Source of the DNA: Nocardiopsis sp. CNR-923
GTDB taxonomy: Bacteria; Actinomycetota; Actinomycetes; Streptosporangiales; Streptosporangiaceae
Length of the DNA: 64,000 nucleotides
Assembly: GCF_001942255.1 (NCBI RefSeq)
Contig: NZ_MKKC01000061.1
Span: forward strand, 30,184 to 94,183
Direction of reading: 5' to 3'
The translations under genes and the position numbers were made by a program. Below, piece after piece: positions 16,312 through 26,322 of this stretch (position 1 is the first letter of the stretch; the number at the start of each line of letters is the position of its first letter). The notes under the pieces are model-generated. The model was not told where the DNA came from. It did no database searches and saw only the letters and a list, made by a program, of their open reading frames with translations.

Positions 16312-17211
16312 ATGACCGCGTCGCCACGGCCCCCCGGCGCACCGCGCACCTGTTACCGGCACACGAACCGTGAGACCGGGGTCAGCTGCACCCGGTGCGA
16401 ACGGCCCATCTGCCCGGACTGCATGGTCGAGGCGTCCGTGGGCTACCAGTGTCCGAACTGTGTCACCGAGGGCCGGCGGAACACCCGCGCGGCCCGGACC
16501 GTGTTCGGCGGGCGGGTGGTGAGCAAGCCGTACGTCACCTGGACCATCCTGGGCCTGATGGCCGCGGGCTACCTCGCCCAGATGGTGACGGCCGCGTCCG
16601 CCCTCTCGGTCGGGGGCTCGTCCCTCGTCTGGGAGTTCGGGATGCTGGGTTTCGGGGTGACCGAGCGCGGGGAGACGCTCGGCGTCCTCTCTGGGGAGTG
16701 GTACCGGCTGATCAGCGCCGCCTTCCTGCACGGCGGTATCTTCCACCTGCTGTTCAACGGATACGCGATGTTCCTGCTCGGCGGCCAGCTGGAACGCTGG
16801 CTGGGGCACGGGCGGTTCCTGACGCTGTGGGTGCTCGGAGCCGTGGCCGGGTCGGTGCTCACCACCCTGGTCGAGCCGTACGGGTTCGCGGTCGGGGCCT
16901 CCGGGGCGATCTTCGCCCTCTTCGGCGCGGTGTTCGTGATCGGCCGACGGCTCGGTCTGGACCTGCGGATGGTCGCGGTGCTCCTGGCGGTCAACCTCGT
17001 GCTGACCTTCACCGTCCCGAACATCTCGTGGACCGCCCACATCGGCGGCCTGGTGGCGGGCCTGGCGCTGGGCGCGGTCTTCGCCTACCTGCCGCGCCGG
17101 AACACGGCGGCGACCCGCCGCACGGTCGTGCACGCGGTCGCGGCGGCGGGCTTCGCCGTGCTGCTCGTGGCCGCGCTGCTCGTTCTCCCCGGTGTCCTGG
17201 GACTGGTCTGA
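16312..17211 (+). CDS. Rhomboid-family intramembrane serine protease
   Basis: A 299-residue protein. The N-terminus has a B-box-like zinc module (CYRHTNRETGVSCTRC, CPDC, CPNC). Six or more membrane segments follow. The catalytic Ser is in GASGAIFALFGAV and the His in WTAHIGGLVAG, with HGGIFHLLFNGYAMF as the conserved L1/TM2 part. It cleaves membrane-spanning substrates, which are unknown here. It lies 42 nt after ppiA. Confidence 0.92.
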   Translation: MTASPRPPGAPRTCYRHTNRETGVSCTRCERPICPDCMVEASVGYQCPNCVTEGRRNTRAARTVFGGRVVSKPYVTWTILGLMAAGYLAQMVTAASALSVGGSSLVWEFGMLGFGVTERGETLGVLSGEWYRLISAAFLHGGIFHLLFNGYAMFLLGGQLERWLGHGRFLTLWVLGAVAGSVLTTLVEPYGFAVGASGAIFALFGAVFVIGRRLGLDLRMVAVLLAVNLVLTFTVPNISWTAHIGGLVAGLALGAVFAYLPRRNTAATRRTVVHAVAAAGFAVLLVAALLVLPGVLGLV

Positions 17212-17267
17212 CCGACGGCCGGAGCCCGTCGTCGCGTCAGGCGGCCCTCCGCGCCCCGGCCACGCGC

Positions 17268-17297
17268 AAGGGCCTCGGACCTGTGTCCGAGGCCCTT
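17268..17297. terminator. Bidirectional hairpin terminator
   Basis: Perfect 13-bp arms AAGGGCCTCGGAC / GTCCGAGGCCCTT with a 4-nt loop, between the convergent rhomboid gene and crgA. Confidence 0.85.
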
Positions 17298-17364
17298 CGT
17301 CGCATGTGAACCCGGTCCCAACCGCCAGGGACGCCGGGCACGATGGACCAGGCTACCCACAGCC

Positions 17365-17385
17365 TGTGGATAACCCTGTGGAAAA
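17365..17385. promoter_or_regulatory. DnaA-box-like pair
   Basis: TGTGGATAA (17365-17373) is a perfect reverse DnaA box and TGTGGAAAA (17377-17385) a near one, just outside the crgA 3' end. Two boxes near oriC are not exceptional. Confidence 0.4.
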
Positions 17386-17402
17386 CCGGGGTGTGCGGTC
17401 CG

Positions 17403-17657
17403 TCAGTGCCAGCGCGTGGACAGGATGACGGCCACGATGATGCCGCTGAAGCCGATCGCCAGGTTCCAGTTGTTCAGGTCCCGCATGTACGGAACGAACT
17501 GGCCCGCGATGTAGTAGACGCCGATCCAGAGGATGCCCGCGATGAAGAAGCCCAGCATGGTCGGGACCAGCCAGCGCGGTGTGACCTTGGGCTTCTCCTT
17601 CGAAGGAGGCGGCGTGTAGACGGCCTTCTTCTTGCGGTCGCTGCGGGACTTGGGCAC
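17403..17657 (-). CDS. crgA: Cell division protein CrgA
   Basis: An 84-residue protein, the usual size of CrgA, with a basic N-terminus (MPKSRSDRKKKAVYTPPP) and two transmembrane helices (WLVPTMLGFFIAGILWIGVY; NLAIGFSGIIVAVIL). CrgA modulates FtsZ-ring function and septation in actinobacteria. The GTG at 17657 is chosen over longer frames because it gives the family start; GGAG lies upstream. Convergent with rhomboid. Confidence 0.95.
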   Translation of the reverse strand: MPKSRSDRKKKAVYTPPPSKEKPKVTPRWLVPTMLGFFIAGILWIGVYYIAGQFVPYMRDLNNWNLAIGFSGIIVAVILSTRWH

Positions 17658-17823
17658 GGGCGCTGCTCCAGAGAGGTGGGCGGTTCGAAACGATCCACAG
17701 TCTACGCCCCGGAGTGGGGCTCCGTCACCGCCGCACGGACACGATCCGCGCGGCATGTTCTTCCGGCGCACCGCGGGGGCGCGCTCCGAAGAGCGCGGCC
17801 CCCGTTCGTCGTCCGTGCTTCCC

Positions 17824-19653
17824 TCAGGGCCTGCGGAAGGGGAAGCCCCCGTCATCGTCGTCGCCGGGCCCCTCCGGCTCGTCAGGCGGGGTCGGCAGGG
17901 TCGGATCGGTCGGCTCGCCCGTGTCGTCGCCCGGCTGAGGCTGTTCGGTCTGCGGCTCCGCGGCGATGGTCACCGTCACCGTGCCGCCGGGCGCGACCTG
18001 CTGGTTCGCCTGTGGCGACTGGGCGATCACCACGCCTGCCGCGGCGTTGCTGGTCTCCTGTTCGACGAACTCCCCGACCAGCCCGCTCCCCTGGAGAGCG
18101 GCCTCAGCGCCGACCCGGTTCATGCCGATCAGATCCGGCACGTCCACCTGATCGGGACCGGAGGAGATGTACAGGGTGATCTCGCTGTCCGGAGCCACCT
18201 CCCGGCCCGCGGCCGGGTCGGTCCCGACCGCGCTGCCCTCGGCGACCTCGTCGCTGGCCCGCTGTTCGGTCCGGACGTCCTCGAAGCCCTCGCTGGACAG
18301 CGTGCTCCGGGCCTGTGACTCGGTCTGCCCCTGCACGTCCGGGATCTCCACGGCCTCCGGGCCGGCGGACACGGCCAGGACGACCTCCTCGTTCAGGGGG
18401 TGTTCGGTCCCGGCTGACGGATTGGTCTCCAGCACCGTGCCCGGCTCGGCCTCGTCAGCCCGTTCCTCCGTGGTGACGTCGTCGAAGCCCGCGTCGGTCA
18501 GCGCCGCCCGCGCTTCGTCCTCCGTCTCTCCGACCACGTCGGGGACGGCGACCGACTCGACCGTCGGCACATTGTCCCGGGTGAACAGCCAGAAGGCCAG
18601 TATGAGGGAGCCGATCACACCGACGGCGAGCAGGGCCCAGAGCGCGCCCCTGCCGGCGCCGCCCTTGCGCTCCTGCTCGTACCGGTCGTCGTAGTCGTCG
18701 TCGTACCGGTCGTCGTAGTCATCGCCGTAGCCGCCGTACCCGCCGCCGTTGGCGGGAGGCAGTGCGGTGGTGGCGCCCGCGGCGGCCATCGCCATGGTGC
18801 CCGCCTGCGTGGGCATGCCCGCGAGGCCGCGCTGGATGTCCGCCCGCATCTCCGCGGCGTTCTGGTAGCGCTCCTCGCGGTCCTTGGTCATCGCGCGGAG
18901 GGTGACGTCCTCCAGCCATTCGGGGACCTGCGCGTCGATCTCGGTCGGTGGGACGGGTTCCTCGCGTACGTGCTGGTAGGCGATCGACACGGGAGAGTCG
19001 CCGGTGAAGGGGGGACGCCCGGTGAGGAGTTCGTAGAGCACGCACCCGGTGGAGTAGATGTCGCTGCGCGGGTCCACCCGCTCGCCGCGCGCCTGTTCCG
19101 GGGACAGGTACTGTGCCGTGCCGATGACCTGGGACGCCTGGGTCATGGTGGCCTGGTCGTCGCCCATCGACCGGGCGATGCCGAAGTCCATCACCTTGAC
19201 CTCGGCGTTGCGGGTCAGCATCACGTTGGCGGGCTTGATGTCGCGGTGGACGATCCCGTTGTCGTGGCTGTACTCCAGCGCGTTGAGGATGCCGTCGACG
19301 AGTTCCGCCGACCGTTCCGGCAGCAGACGCCGGTCGTCGTCGAGCAACTCCTTCAGAGTGCGTCCGTCCACGTACTCCATGACGATGTACGGGATGGAGA
19401 CGCCGTCCACGACGTCCTCGCCGGTGTCGTAGACGGCGATGATCGCCGGGTGGTTCAGCGAGGCCGCGGACTGGGCCTCGCGGCGGAACCTGGCCTGGAA
19501 CACGTGGTCGCGGGCGAGGTCGTGTCGAAGGGTCTTGATCGCGACGAGCCGGTCGAGCCGGAGGTCGCGTGCGCGGTGGACCTCGGCCATGCCGCCGCGC
19601 CCGACGACGGTGTCGAGTTCGTAGCGTCCACCAAGGAGCCGGGGCTGGGACAT
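17824..19653 (-). CDS. pknB: Serine/threonine protein kinase PknB
   Basis: A 609-residue receptor kinase for growth control. Kinase: glycine loop GRGGMAEV (18-25), K40, HRD at 136-138, DFG at 156-158, activation loop up to APE-like SPEQ (184-187). A transmembrane helix at about 342-361 is followed by three extracellular PASTA repeats (starts VPDVVGETED, IPDVQGQTES, VPDLIGMNRV) that sense muropeptides or lipid II. It ends the minus-strand cluster after pknA; intact in this sequence. Confidence 0.96.
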   Translation of the reverse strand: MSQPRLLGGRYELDTVVGRGGMAEVHRARDLRLDRLVAIKTLRHDLARDHVFQARFRREAQSAASLNHPAIIAVYDTGEDVVDGVSIPYIVMEYVDGRTLKELLDDDRRLLPERSAELVDGILNALEYSHDNGIVHRDIKPANVMLTRNAEVKVMDFGIARSMGDDQATMTQASQVIGTAQYLSPEQARGERVDPRSDIYSTGCVLYELLTGRPPFTGDSPVSIAYQHVREEPVPPTEIDAQVPEWLEDVTLRAMTKDREERYQNAAEMRADIQRGLAGMPTQAGTMAMAAAGATTALPPANGGGYGGYGDDYDDRYDDDYDDRYEQERKGGAGRGALWALLAVGVIGSLILAFWLFTRDNVPTVESVAVPDVVGETEDEARAALTDAGFDDVTTEERADEAEPGTVLETNPSAGTEHPLNEEVVLAVSAGPEAVEIPDVQGQTESQARSTLSSEGFEDVRTEQRASDEVAEGSAVGTDPAAGREVAPDSEITLYISSGPDQVDVPDLIGMNRVGAEAALQGSGLVGEFVEQETSNAAAGVVIAQSPQANQQVAPGGTVTVTIAAEPQTEQPQPGDDTGEPTDPTLPTPPDEPEGPGDDDDGGFPFRRP

Positions 19654-19733
19654 GTCGTGTACTAATCCTCGTGTCTTCCGGCGGCCGCCCGCGGGCCGCC
19701 GCCTACCCTGAGCGTCGTTCGCTCATTACCTCA

Positions 19734-21190
19734 TCATGTGTCAGTGCCGTCGGGCGGGGTTCCGGGGTCCTCGTCCACGGGGTCTTCCGGTGTCGTGCCC
19801 CCGTCGTCGACGGGTTCCTCGTCCTCGTCGGCGGGTGTCTCGCCCTCCTCGGGGACGGTCGGTTCACGGGTCTCCCCGTCGTCGTGCTCGTCGTCCTCCG
19901 GTGCCGGGTACTCCTCCTGTGTGGCCTCCTCCGGCTGGTTGGTCCATCCGCTGTCGGGCTGCTCGTCCACGGGCCGCTCCTGCGTTCCGTCGCCCTCGAT
20001 CGCGCCCTCCGAGGGGACGGAGACGGGCGACTCCGACGAGGCCGGAGGATCGACGGTCTCGCGTACGGGGTCGGCCTCGGGCGGACCGCCGTACAGGAAA
20101 CCGGCCACCACGGCGGCCGCGACGAGGAGCGCCGCAACGACCAGGGCGAGGACGACGGGGAGCCTGATCCGCCGCTGGGACGCTTCCGACAGCCTAGCCG
20201 AGTCCCCAGGTTCACCAGGGGTTACGGTCGGCTGGTCGGCGGTTCGCCAACGGAGGGGGCCGCTCCCGGTGTCCTGCACCGCGCCGACCACTGCCGTCCG
20301 GGTGACCGAGCCGAACCCGGCGGAGGGTGTGGGTGGGCCGGTCCCGGCGTTCGACCGGATGACGGCGGCCATGTGCGCCACCTCGCTCGCCGAGGCCGGG
20401 CGCTCCTCGGGGTCCTTCAGCAGGAGCACCGAGACGAGGTCGTCGATGTCGGCCGGGATGTCGTCGGCAGTTCGGGTGGCTCGTCGCGGGTGTGGGCCAG
20501 GGCGAGCGCGACGGGGTTGTCGCCCGTGAAGGGCGGCTGACCGGCCAGGCACTCGTACGCCACCACCCCGAGCGCGTACAGGTCGGACGCCGCGCTCGCG
20601 GGGCGTCCGGAGGCCTGTTCGGGTGAGATGTACTGCGCGGTGCCCATGACCATCCCGGTCTGGGTGAGCGTCACCGACATGTCGCCGCGGGCGATGCCGA
20701 AGTCGGTGAGCTTGATCTGGCCGTCACCGGTGACCAGAAGGTTGCCCGGCTTGATGTCGCGGTGGACCACGCCGCGCGCGTGCGCGGCGGCCAGGGCCTG
20801 AGCGGACTGGCACACGAAGTCGAGGGTACGGTCCGGGGTCAGACGCCCCTCCTCCCGTACCACCTGGGAGAGGGACACCCCGACCACGAGCTCCATGATG
20901 AGGAAGGCGCGGCCGTCCTCCTCACCGTAGTCGTAGACCTGGGCGATGCCCGGGTGGGACAGGCCCGCGGCGATCCGCCCTTCGGTGCGGAACCGTTGGC
21001 GGGCCGTCGGTTCCGCCATCTGCGACGGGTGCAGGAGCTTCACGGCCACCGGCCGGTTCAGCAGTGTGTCCGTCGCCTTCCAGACGGCGCCCATACCGCC
21101 GGAGCCCACCTGTTCCTCCAGGCGGTAACGGGAGCTCAGAACGGTCCCGGTGAGCCCACCGGGATCCTTCGGGGGCTCGTAGGCGCTCAC
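19734..21190 (-). CDS. pknA: Serine/threonine protein kinase PknA (frameshifted in this sequence)
   Basis: A membrane kinase partner of PknB. Kinase: GSGGMGAV (29-36), K51, HRDIKPGN, DFGIAR and SPEQ. After HTRDEPPELP one base is missing near 20471; the other frame then continues DDIPADIDDLVSVLLLKDP. Next come a transmembrane helix (LPVVLALVVAALLVAAAVV) and an acidic Pro/Asp/Glu-rich tail without PASTA. The GTG start overlaps the pbpA stop (GTGA). A break in an essential gene with both halves perfectly conserved points to a sequencing error. Confidence 0.9.
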
Positions 21191-22656
21191 TCGAGCACCA
21201 CTGCCTCCATCATGGCGCGTGCGATCGGCGCCGCGAGGGTGCCGCCGCTGCCGCCACCGTGCTCGATGACGACCGCGACCGCGATCTCGGGGTCGTCCGC
21301 CGGCGCGAAACCGATGAACCAGTTGTGCGTGGCCTGGTCGCCGCCGGTCTCGGCGGTGCCGGTCTTGCCCGCGACCTCCGTGCCGGAGATCGCTCCGCCG
21401 GTTCCGGAGCCCTCCGGAGCCGTGGTGACCAGGACCATCATGTCGGTGAGGTCCTCGGCGGTGCTCGCGCTGACCGCCTGCGAGAACGTCTCCGGCTGGG
21501 TCTCGGTGACCACGGACATGTCCGAGTCCAGCACCGAGTCGACGAGGTAGGGGCGCATGATCTCGCCGCCGTTGGCCACACCGGCGGCGACCATGGCCAT
21601 CTGGAGCGGCGTGGCCTGGACGTTGGACTGGCCGATGCCGGCGCGGCCGAGGATGCTGTCGTCGGTCTCGACCGGGGCCAGGCTCGGCTCGACGCTCAGC
21701 GGAACCTGGAGCTCCTCGCCCTCGGGCGGGTTGAAGCCGAACGCGCTGGCCTGGTCGGACAGTGCCTGCCCGCCCATCTCCATCGCCCAGTTGGCCATGG
21801 ACGTGTTGCAGGAGATCTGGATCGAGTGCGCCAGGGTGTCCGGCTGGCCGCCGTTGCACGTGCCTCCGGGGGTGGCGTTGGGCAGTACGGGGCCGTTCGC
21901 GAAGTCCAGGAGGTCCGGAGCGTCGATCGTGGACTCGGGTGTGGCGCCCAGACTCTCGATCGCGGCGGCGGCGGTCACGACCTTGAACGTGGAGCCCGGG
22001 GGGTAGAGCTCGTTGAAGGCCCGGTTGAGCAGGGGCTGGTCCGGGTCCTGCTCCAACTCCACGAAGTTGTTCACCGCGGTGTCCCGGTCGGTGACGCTGG
22101 CGACGTCGTTGGCGTCGTAGCTCGGGGCCGAGACGGCGCCGAGGATCGCCCCGGTGTTCGGGTCGAGCGCCACCGCGGCCCCCTGGAAGCCGCCGTCGCG
22201 GAAGCCGTCGAACCCGGCCTCCTGCACCTCGGGGTCGAGCGTCAGTCCGACCCGCGCGCCCTCGGGCTCGCGGCCGGTGATGATGTCGCGGAAGTTGCGC
22301 ACGGCGAGCCGGTCGTCGGTTCCGTCGAGGAGCGAGTTCTCGGCGCTCTCGATGCCGGTGGTGCTGTACACGCTGAGGACGCCGGTGACCGGCGTGTACA
22401 TCTCGCCGCCGGTGTACTGGCGCTGGTACAGCGGGCTGCCGCTCTCCTCGGCGACGTTCTCCGAGAAGGCGACGCTCTCTCCCGCGATCTCGATCGGCCC
22501 GCGCGGTCGGCTGAGGTGTTCGCTGTACTGGCGGGTGTTGAGCGGGTCCTCGATCAGCGCGTCGGCGCGGAACCCCTGGATCCAGGTCAGGTTCAGCATC
22601 AGGACCGCGAACAGCGCCATCGTGAAGACGCTGAGTCGGCGGATCGGTGTGTTCAT
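21187..22656 (-). CDS. pbpA: Class B penicillin-binding protein PbpA
   Basis: A 489-residue peptidoglycan transpeptidase acting with RodA. One N-terminal helix (SVFTMALFAVLMLNLTWI) anchors it. Active-site motifs: STFK (in YPPGSTFKVVTA), SCN (SCNTSMANWAM) and KTG (VAGKTGTAETG). ATGA overlap with the rodA stop and GTGA overlap with the pknA start indicate translational coupling. Confidence 0.96.
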   Translation of the reverse strand: MNTPIRRLSVFTMALFAVLMLNLTWIQGFRADALIEDPLNTRQYSEHLSRPRGPIEIAGESVAFSENVAEESGSPLYQRQYTGGEMYTPVTGVLSVYSTTGIESAENSLLDGTDDRLAVRNFRDIITGREPEGARVGLTLDPEVQEAGFDGFRDGGFQGAAVALDPNTGAILGAVSAPSYDANDVASVTDRDTAVNNFVELEQDPDQPLLNRAFNELYPPGSTFKVVTAAAAIESLGATPESTIDAPDLLDFANGPVLPNATPGGTCNGGQPDTLAHSIQISCNTSMANWAMEMGGQALSDQASAFGFNPPEGEELQVPLSVEPSLAPVETDDSILGRAGIGQSNVQATPLQMAMVAAGVANGGEIMRPYLVDSVLDSDMSVVTETQPETFSQAVSASTAEDLTDMMVLVTTAPEGSGTGGAISGTEVAGKTGTAETGGDQATHNWFIGFAPADDPEIAVAVVIEHGGGSGGTLAAPIARAMMEAVVLE

Positions 22657-24059
22657 CGTCTGATCACCTGGGTCGCGCCCTCGTCCTGGATCGCTTGCGG
22701 GGCGGGACGGCGGGCGTTGTCGCTGATCCGCAACAGGATGCCCATCATGATCCAGCTCGCCATGAGGGCCGAACCGCCGGACGCCATGAACGGTGTGGTG
22801 GAACCGGTCAGCGGGATGACCCTGGTCAGCCCGCCCAGGACGATGAAGACCTGGTAGGCGAGGACGAAGGCGATGCCGCTGGTCAGTAGCTTGTCGAACG
22901 GGATGGTGGAGGCCAGCGCGACGCGCATGCCGCGCTCGACCAGGAGGAACAGCACGATCAGCACGCTGAGCAGGCCGGTCAGTCCGATCTCCTCCCCGAG
23001 TGAGGCGAGGATGAAGTCGCTGTCCGCCGCGAAGATCGTGTGCGCCTCGCCGCCGCCGATGCCGGTGCCGAAGAGCCCGCCGTAACCCATGCCGACCAGT
23101 CCCTGGACCAGCTGCTGGCTACCGCCGACCTCGTTGTAGACGTCCTGCTCGAACGCGTTCATCCAGATGTTCACGCGGGCCTGGACGTGCCAGAAGAGCA
23201 GGTAGGCGAGGCTGGCGCCGGCCATGAACATGGCCAGGCCGATGACGACCCACGAGGAGCGCTGGGTGGCGACGTAGAGCATGGCCAGGAAGGTGCCGAA
23301 GAGCAGCAGGGAGGTGCCCAGGTCGCGCAGGAGCACCAGGACGCCGATGGCCAGGACCCAGCCGACGAGGATCGGGGCCAGGTCGCGGCCGCGGGGCAGG
23401 TCGATGATCTTGAATCGGCCGACCTTGATCGGCTTGCCGACGATCGCCAGGACCTGCCGCTTGTTCATCAGGTACGAGGCCAGGAAGATGACCAGCGCGA
23501 TCTTGGCGAACTCGGAGGGCTGCATGGTGAACGGCCCGATGCCGATCCAGAGCCGGGCGCCGTACACCGACACGCCCAGACCGGGGATCACGGGCAGCAG
23601 GAGCAGGAAGATGGCGACCAGGCCGCTGATGTAGGTGTAGCGCTGAAGGACCCTGGGGTTCTTCAGGAAGATGATGATCAGGAAGCAGCAGACCAGCCCG
23701 ACCCCGGACCAGACGAGCTGCATGCCCGCGCCGGCGCGCTCGATGTCCTCGGCCCCGATCGCGTCCAGCCGCCAGATCATCGCGACCCCGACCCCGTTGA
23801 GGAAGAGGGTGCAGGGGAGGATGAGCGGGTCCGCGTAGGGGGCGAAGAACCGCATGGCGACGTGGGCCGCGATGGACAGGACGCCGAAGGTCAGTCCGAC
23901 GGTCCACATCGCGGACGGGACGCGTCCGTTCAGGTTCAGGCCGGCGACGGCGATGCCGACCATGGTGATGGCGATGGCGACCGCGACGAGGACCAGTTCG
24001 GCGTTGCGCCGCTTGATCGGGGGGAGCGCGGTGGGCGCCTCAGCGGTGGCGGTGCTCAA
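22653..24059 (-). CDS. rodA: SEDS-family glycosyltransferase RodA
   Basis: A 468-residue polytopic membrane protein of the RodA/FtsW family that polymerises lipid II. About ten to twelve hydrophobic helices are visible; the conserved C-terminal region includes GMGYGGLFGTGIGGGE and FILASLGEEIGLTG. The TTG start (24059) lies 3 nt after the pstP stop, with GGTGA just upstream. It forms the SEDS/PBP pair with pbpA. Confidence 0.95.
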   Translation of the reverse strand: MSTATAEAPTALPPIKRRNAELVLVAVAIAITMVGIAVAGLNLNGRVPSAMWTVGLTFGVLSIAAHVAMRFFAPYADPLILPCTLFLNGVGVAMIWRLDAIGAEDIERAGAGMQLVWSGVGLVCCFLIIIFLKNPRVLQRYTYISGLVAIFLLLLPVIPGLGVSVYGARLWIGIGPFTMQPSEFAKIALVIFLASYLMNKRQVLAIVGKPIKVGRFKIIDLPRGRDLAPILVGWVLAIGVLVLLRDLGTSLLLFGTFLAMLYVATQRSSWVVIGLAMFMAGASLAYLLFWHVQARVNIWMNAFEQDVYNEVGGSQQLVQGLVGMGYGGLFGTGIGGGEAHTIFAADSDFILASLGEEIGLTGLLSVLIVLFLLVERGMRVALASTIPFDKLLTSGIAFVLAYQVFIVLGGLTRVIPLTGSTTPFMASGGSALMASWIMMGILLRISDNARRPAPQAIQDEGATQVIRR

Positions 24060-24062
24060 AGG

Positions 24063-25516
24063 TCACCCCGATTCCTGGGTCTCGGTGGTCGGGACGGCCG
24101 GGTTCGCGGGGGAGTCCCCGGTCGTGGCGTCCTCGGTGGTCCGCGTTCCCGCGTCGGTCGCGTCCGACCCGCTGTCGCGCGCGTCCGGGTCGGACGCGGC
24201 CGACGCGGCCTCGGCGATGCTCTCGCTCAGCACCGTGATCCGGTTCCTGGCCTCCTCCAGGCTCTCCACCGGGATGGTGTTCTCCACCGCCGAGCGGTCG
24301 CCCTCGGTCAGGTCGTCCATGCGGATTCGCGAGGGCTCGACCTCCTCCGACAGGCTGAAGCCCGCGATGTCGGTGTCGATGCCCTGGTAGATGCTCACGG
24401 TGTCCCCGGAGGCGGAGGGGCCGACGTAGAACTGGCTGTCGACGTACTGGCGGCCGAAGTAGTAGGCGGCGCCCGCCACGAGCCCGACGATGACGACGAA
24501 GACCAGCACCATCGGCCACCATCGGCGGGGGCGGTACTCGCTCTCCCGCTCCCGCGCCGCTCGTCCGCGCGGGCGGCGGCGGTCGAAGTCGTCGTAGGGC
24601 TCGTCGAAGGACGCGGACTGGGCGGGTGCGGGAACGTCGTCCACCCGGTCCATCTCGGCGGTGTCCCCGGCCGATCCGCGCAGTTCCTGCGCCCGTCTGG
24701 CGGGGGTGTCGCCCGCCTGCTCGTCGGCCTCGGCGCGCTGGTCGGCCGCGCGACCAGCTTCGGCCGGGTCGTGGGACCCTCGCGGTCGGTCTCGGTCTGG
24801 ATGACGTCGGCGATGACGGCGGTGATGTTGTCCGGGCCGCCGCCGCGGATCGCCAGATCGATGAGCTTCTTGGCGGCCGCGCTGGGGTCGGTCTCGGTCG
24901 CGAGCGTCTCGTGGATGGTCTTCTTGGTGACCACTCCGGACAGCCCGTCCGAGCACAGGAGGTATCGGTCGCCGGGCTTGGCCTCGCTGATGGAGATGTC
25001 CGGGTCGACCGGGCTCTTGCCGTCCAGCGCCCGCAGGATCAGCGAGCGCTGCGGGTGGGTGGCGACCTCTTCCTCGGTGATCTTGCCCTCGTCGACGAGG
25101 GTCTGCACCAGGGTGTGGTCGTGGGTGATCTGCTCGAACCGGGGACCACGCAGCAGATAGGCGCGCGAGTCTCCGATGTGGATGAGCGCGACGCGGGCCC
25201 CCGACCACAGCATGGCGGTCAGGGTCGTGCCCATGTTCTCCAGTTGGGGCTCCGCCATGATCCGACGGGACAGGGAGGCGTTCGCCTGCTCCACCGCGCG
25301 CTGGAGGGACTCGGCCATCTCCTCCGCGGCGGGGGACTCGGTGTCGAGGCGGCGGATCGTGGAGATCGCGATCGAGCTGGCCACCTCGCCGCCCGCGTAG
25401 CCGCCCATGCCGTCGGCCACCGCGAGGAGGTGCTGGCCGGCGTAGCCGGAGTCTTCGTTGCCTTCGCGGAGGCATCCAACGTCGGAGTACGCCGCGTATC
25501 GGAGAGCGATTGTCAT
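24063..25516 (-). CDS. pstP: PP2C-type protein phosphatase PstP (frameshifted in this sequence)
   Basis: Dephosphorylates PknA/PknB targets. The metal-binding motifs GNEDSGYA, VADGMGGYAGG, IGDSRAYL, SDGLSGVV and GGPDNITAV are intact. One base appears missing near 24748, in the linker after the catalytic domain; the second frame carries the transmembrane helix (PMVLVFVVIVGLVAGAAYYF) and extracellular tail. It overlaps the fhaB stop (ATGA). Confidence 0.9.
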
Positions 25517-26027
25517 TTGCGCAGTTCCAGGACGGTCTTGCCGATACGGATGGGCTGTCCCACCGTGATGGGCTGGGGGCGGTTCAGCTTCTGCTGACCG
25601 AGATAGGTGCCGTTGGTGGAATTGAGGTCCTCTACGAACCAGCGGCCGCCCTCGGAGTAGACGCGGGCGTGGCGCCCCGAGGCGTAGTCGTCGGTGATGA
25701 CCAGTGTCGAGTCGGGCGCCCGGCCGATGAGGATCGGCTGGGCGGACAGGTCGACGGTGGTCCCGGCGAGGGAGCCTGTGTCACGGCGAGGATCGTGGGC
25801 TCGTTGCGGCGCTGGCGCTGCGGACGCTGCTGCCGGGCCGGGGCGGTCTGCTTCGGCTGACCCCCGTGCGAGGCGGGGCGCGGCTGGGGTCGGGGGCGCT
25901 TCTTCCTGGTCTTCCTCTTCGACGGGCCGAAGAGGTCGGTGCTGATGACCCCGACCGCCATGAGGACGAACAGCCAGAGCACCGCCAGGTACGCGATCTT
26001 GATCAGTATGAGGGTCAAGTTGGACAT
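25513..26027 (-). CDS. fhaB: FHA-domain protein FhaB/FipA-like (frameshifted in this sequence)
   Basis: Starts MSNLTLILIKIAYLAVLWLF, a transmembrane anchor, then a basic linker and, after a missing base near 25780, a C-terminal FHA domain (ILIGRAPDSTLVI, SGRHARVY, LNSTNGTYL, IRIGKTVLEL). It binds phosphothreonine on cluster partners and helps couple wall synthesis and division. Its stop overlaps the pstP start. Confidence 0.9.
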
Positions 26028-26322
26028 CGAACCGCTCTTCAGCCCCTGTCGTGCTCCGGCCGGGGTGACGGTCGTCGGCGCCGCCACCGAGTCTGCCCCA
26101 CCTTCGGGTCGGTGAGTTGTCGTGGTCGCTGGTCCGCGGCTCCGCAGTCGCGGCCAGTCTGCCCGAACGGTCAGGTCTTCGCGGAGACTACCGTCCCGGA
26201 CACATATCCGACAGCGGTACCACAATCGTCCGCCACCGGATTTCGACCAGTCAGACGTCGGTGGAACGGGGTTGGTTGCGGTCCCGCCGCGTCTGATCGG
26301 TCGAACACCCGGTACCGGACGG

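Noticed and set aside
17365..17385. crgA-proximal DnaA boxes as the replication origin
   Set aside because: Only two boxes and no dnaA or dnaN beside them; oriC is expected outside the window.
19734..21190. pknA as a genuine pseudogene
   Set aside because: A single missing base in a G/C context between two perfectly conserved halves, like many other essential genes here; sequencing error is simpler.
23040..25160. 706-residue plus-strand open frame
   Set aside because: Antisense to rodA and pstP, with Asp/Gly/Arg-rich composition and no domain.
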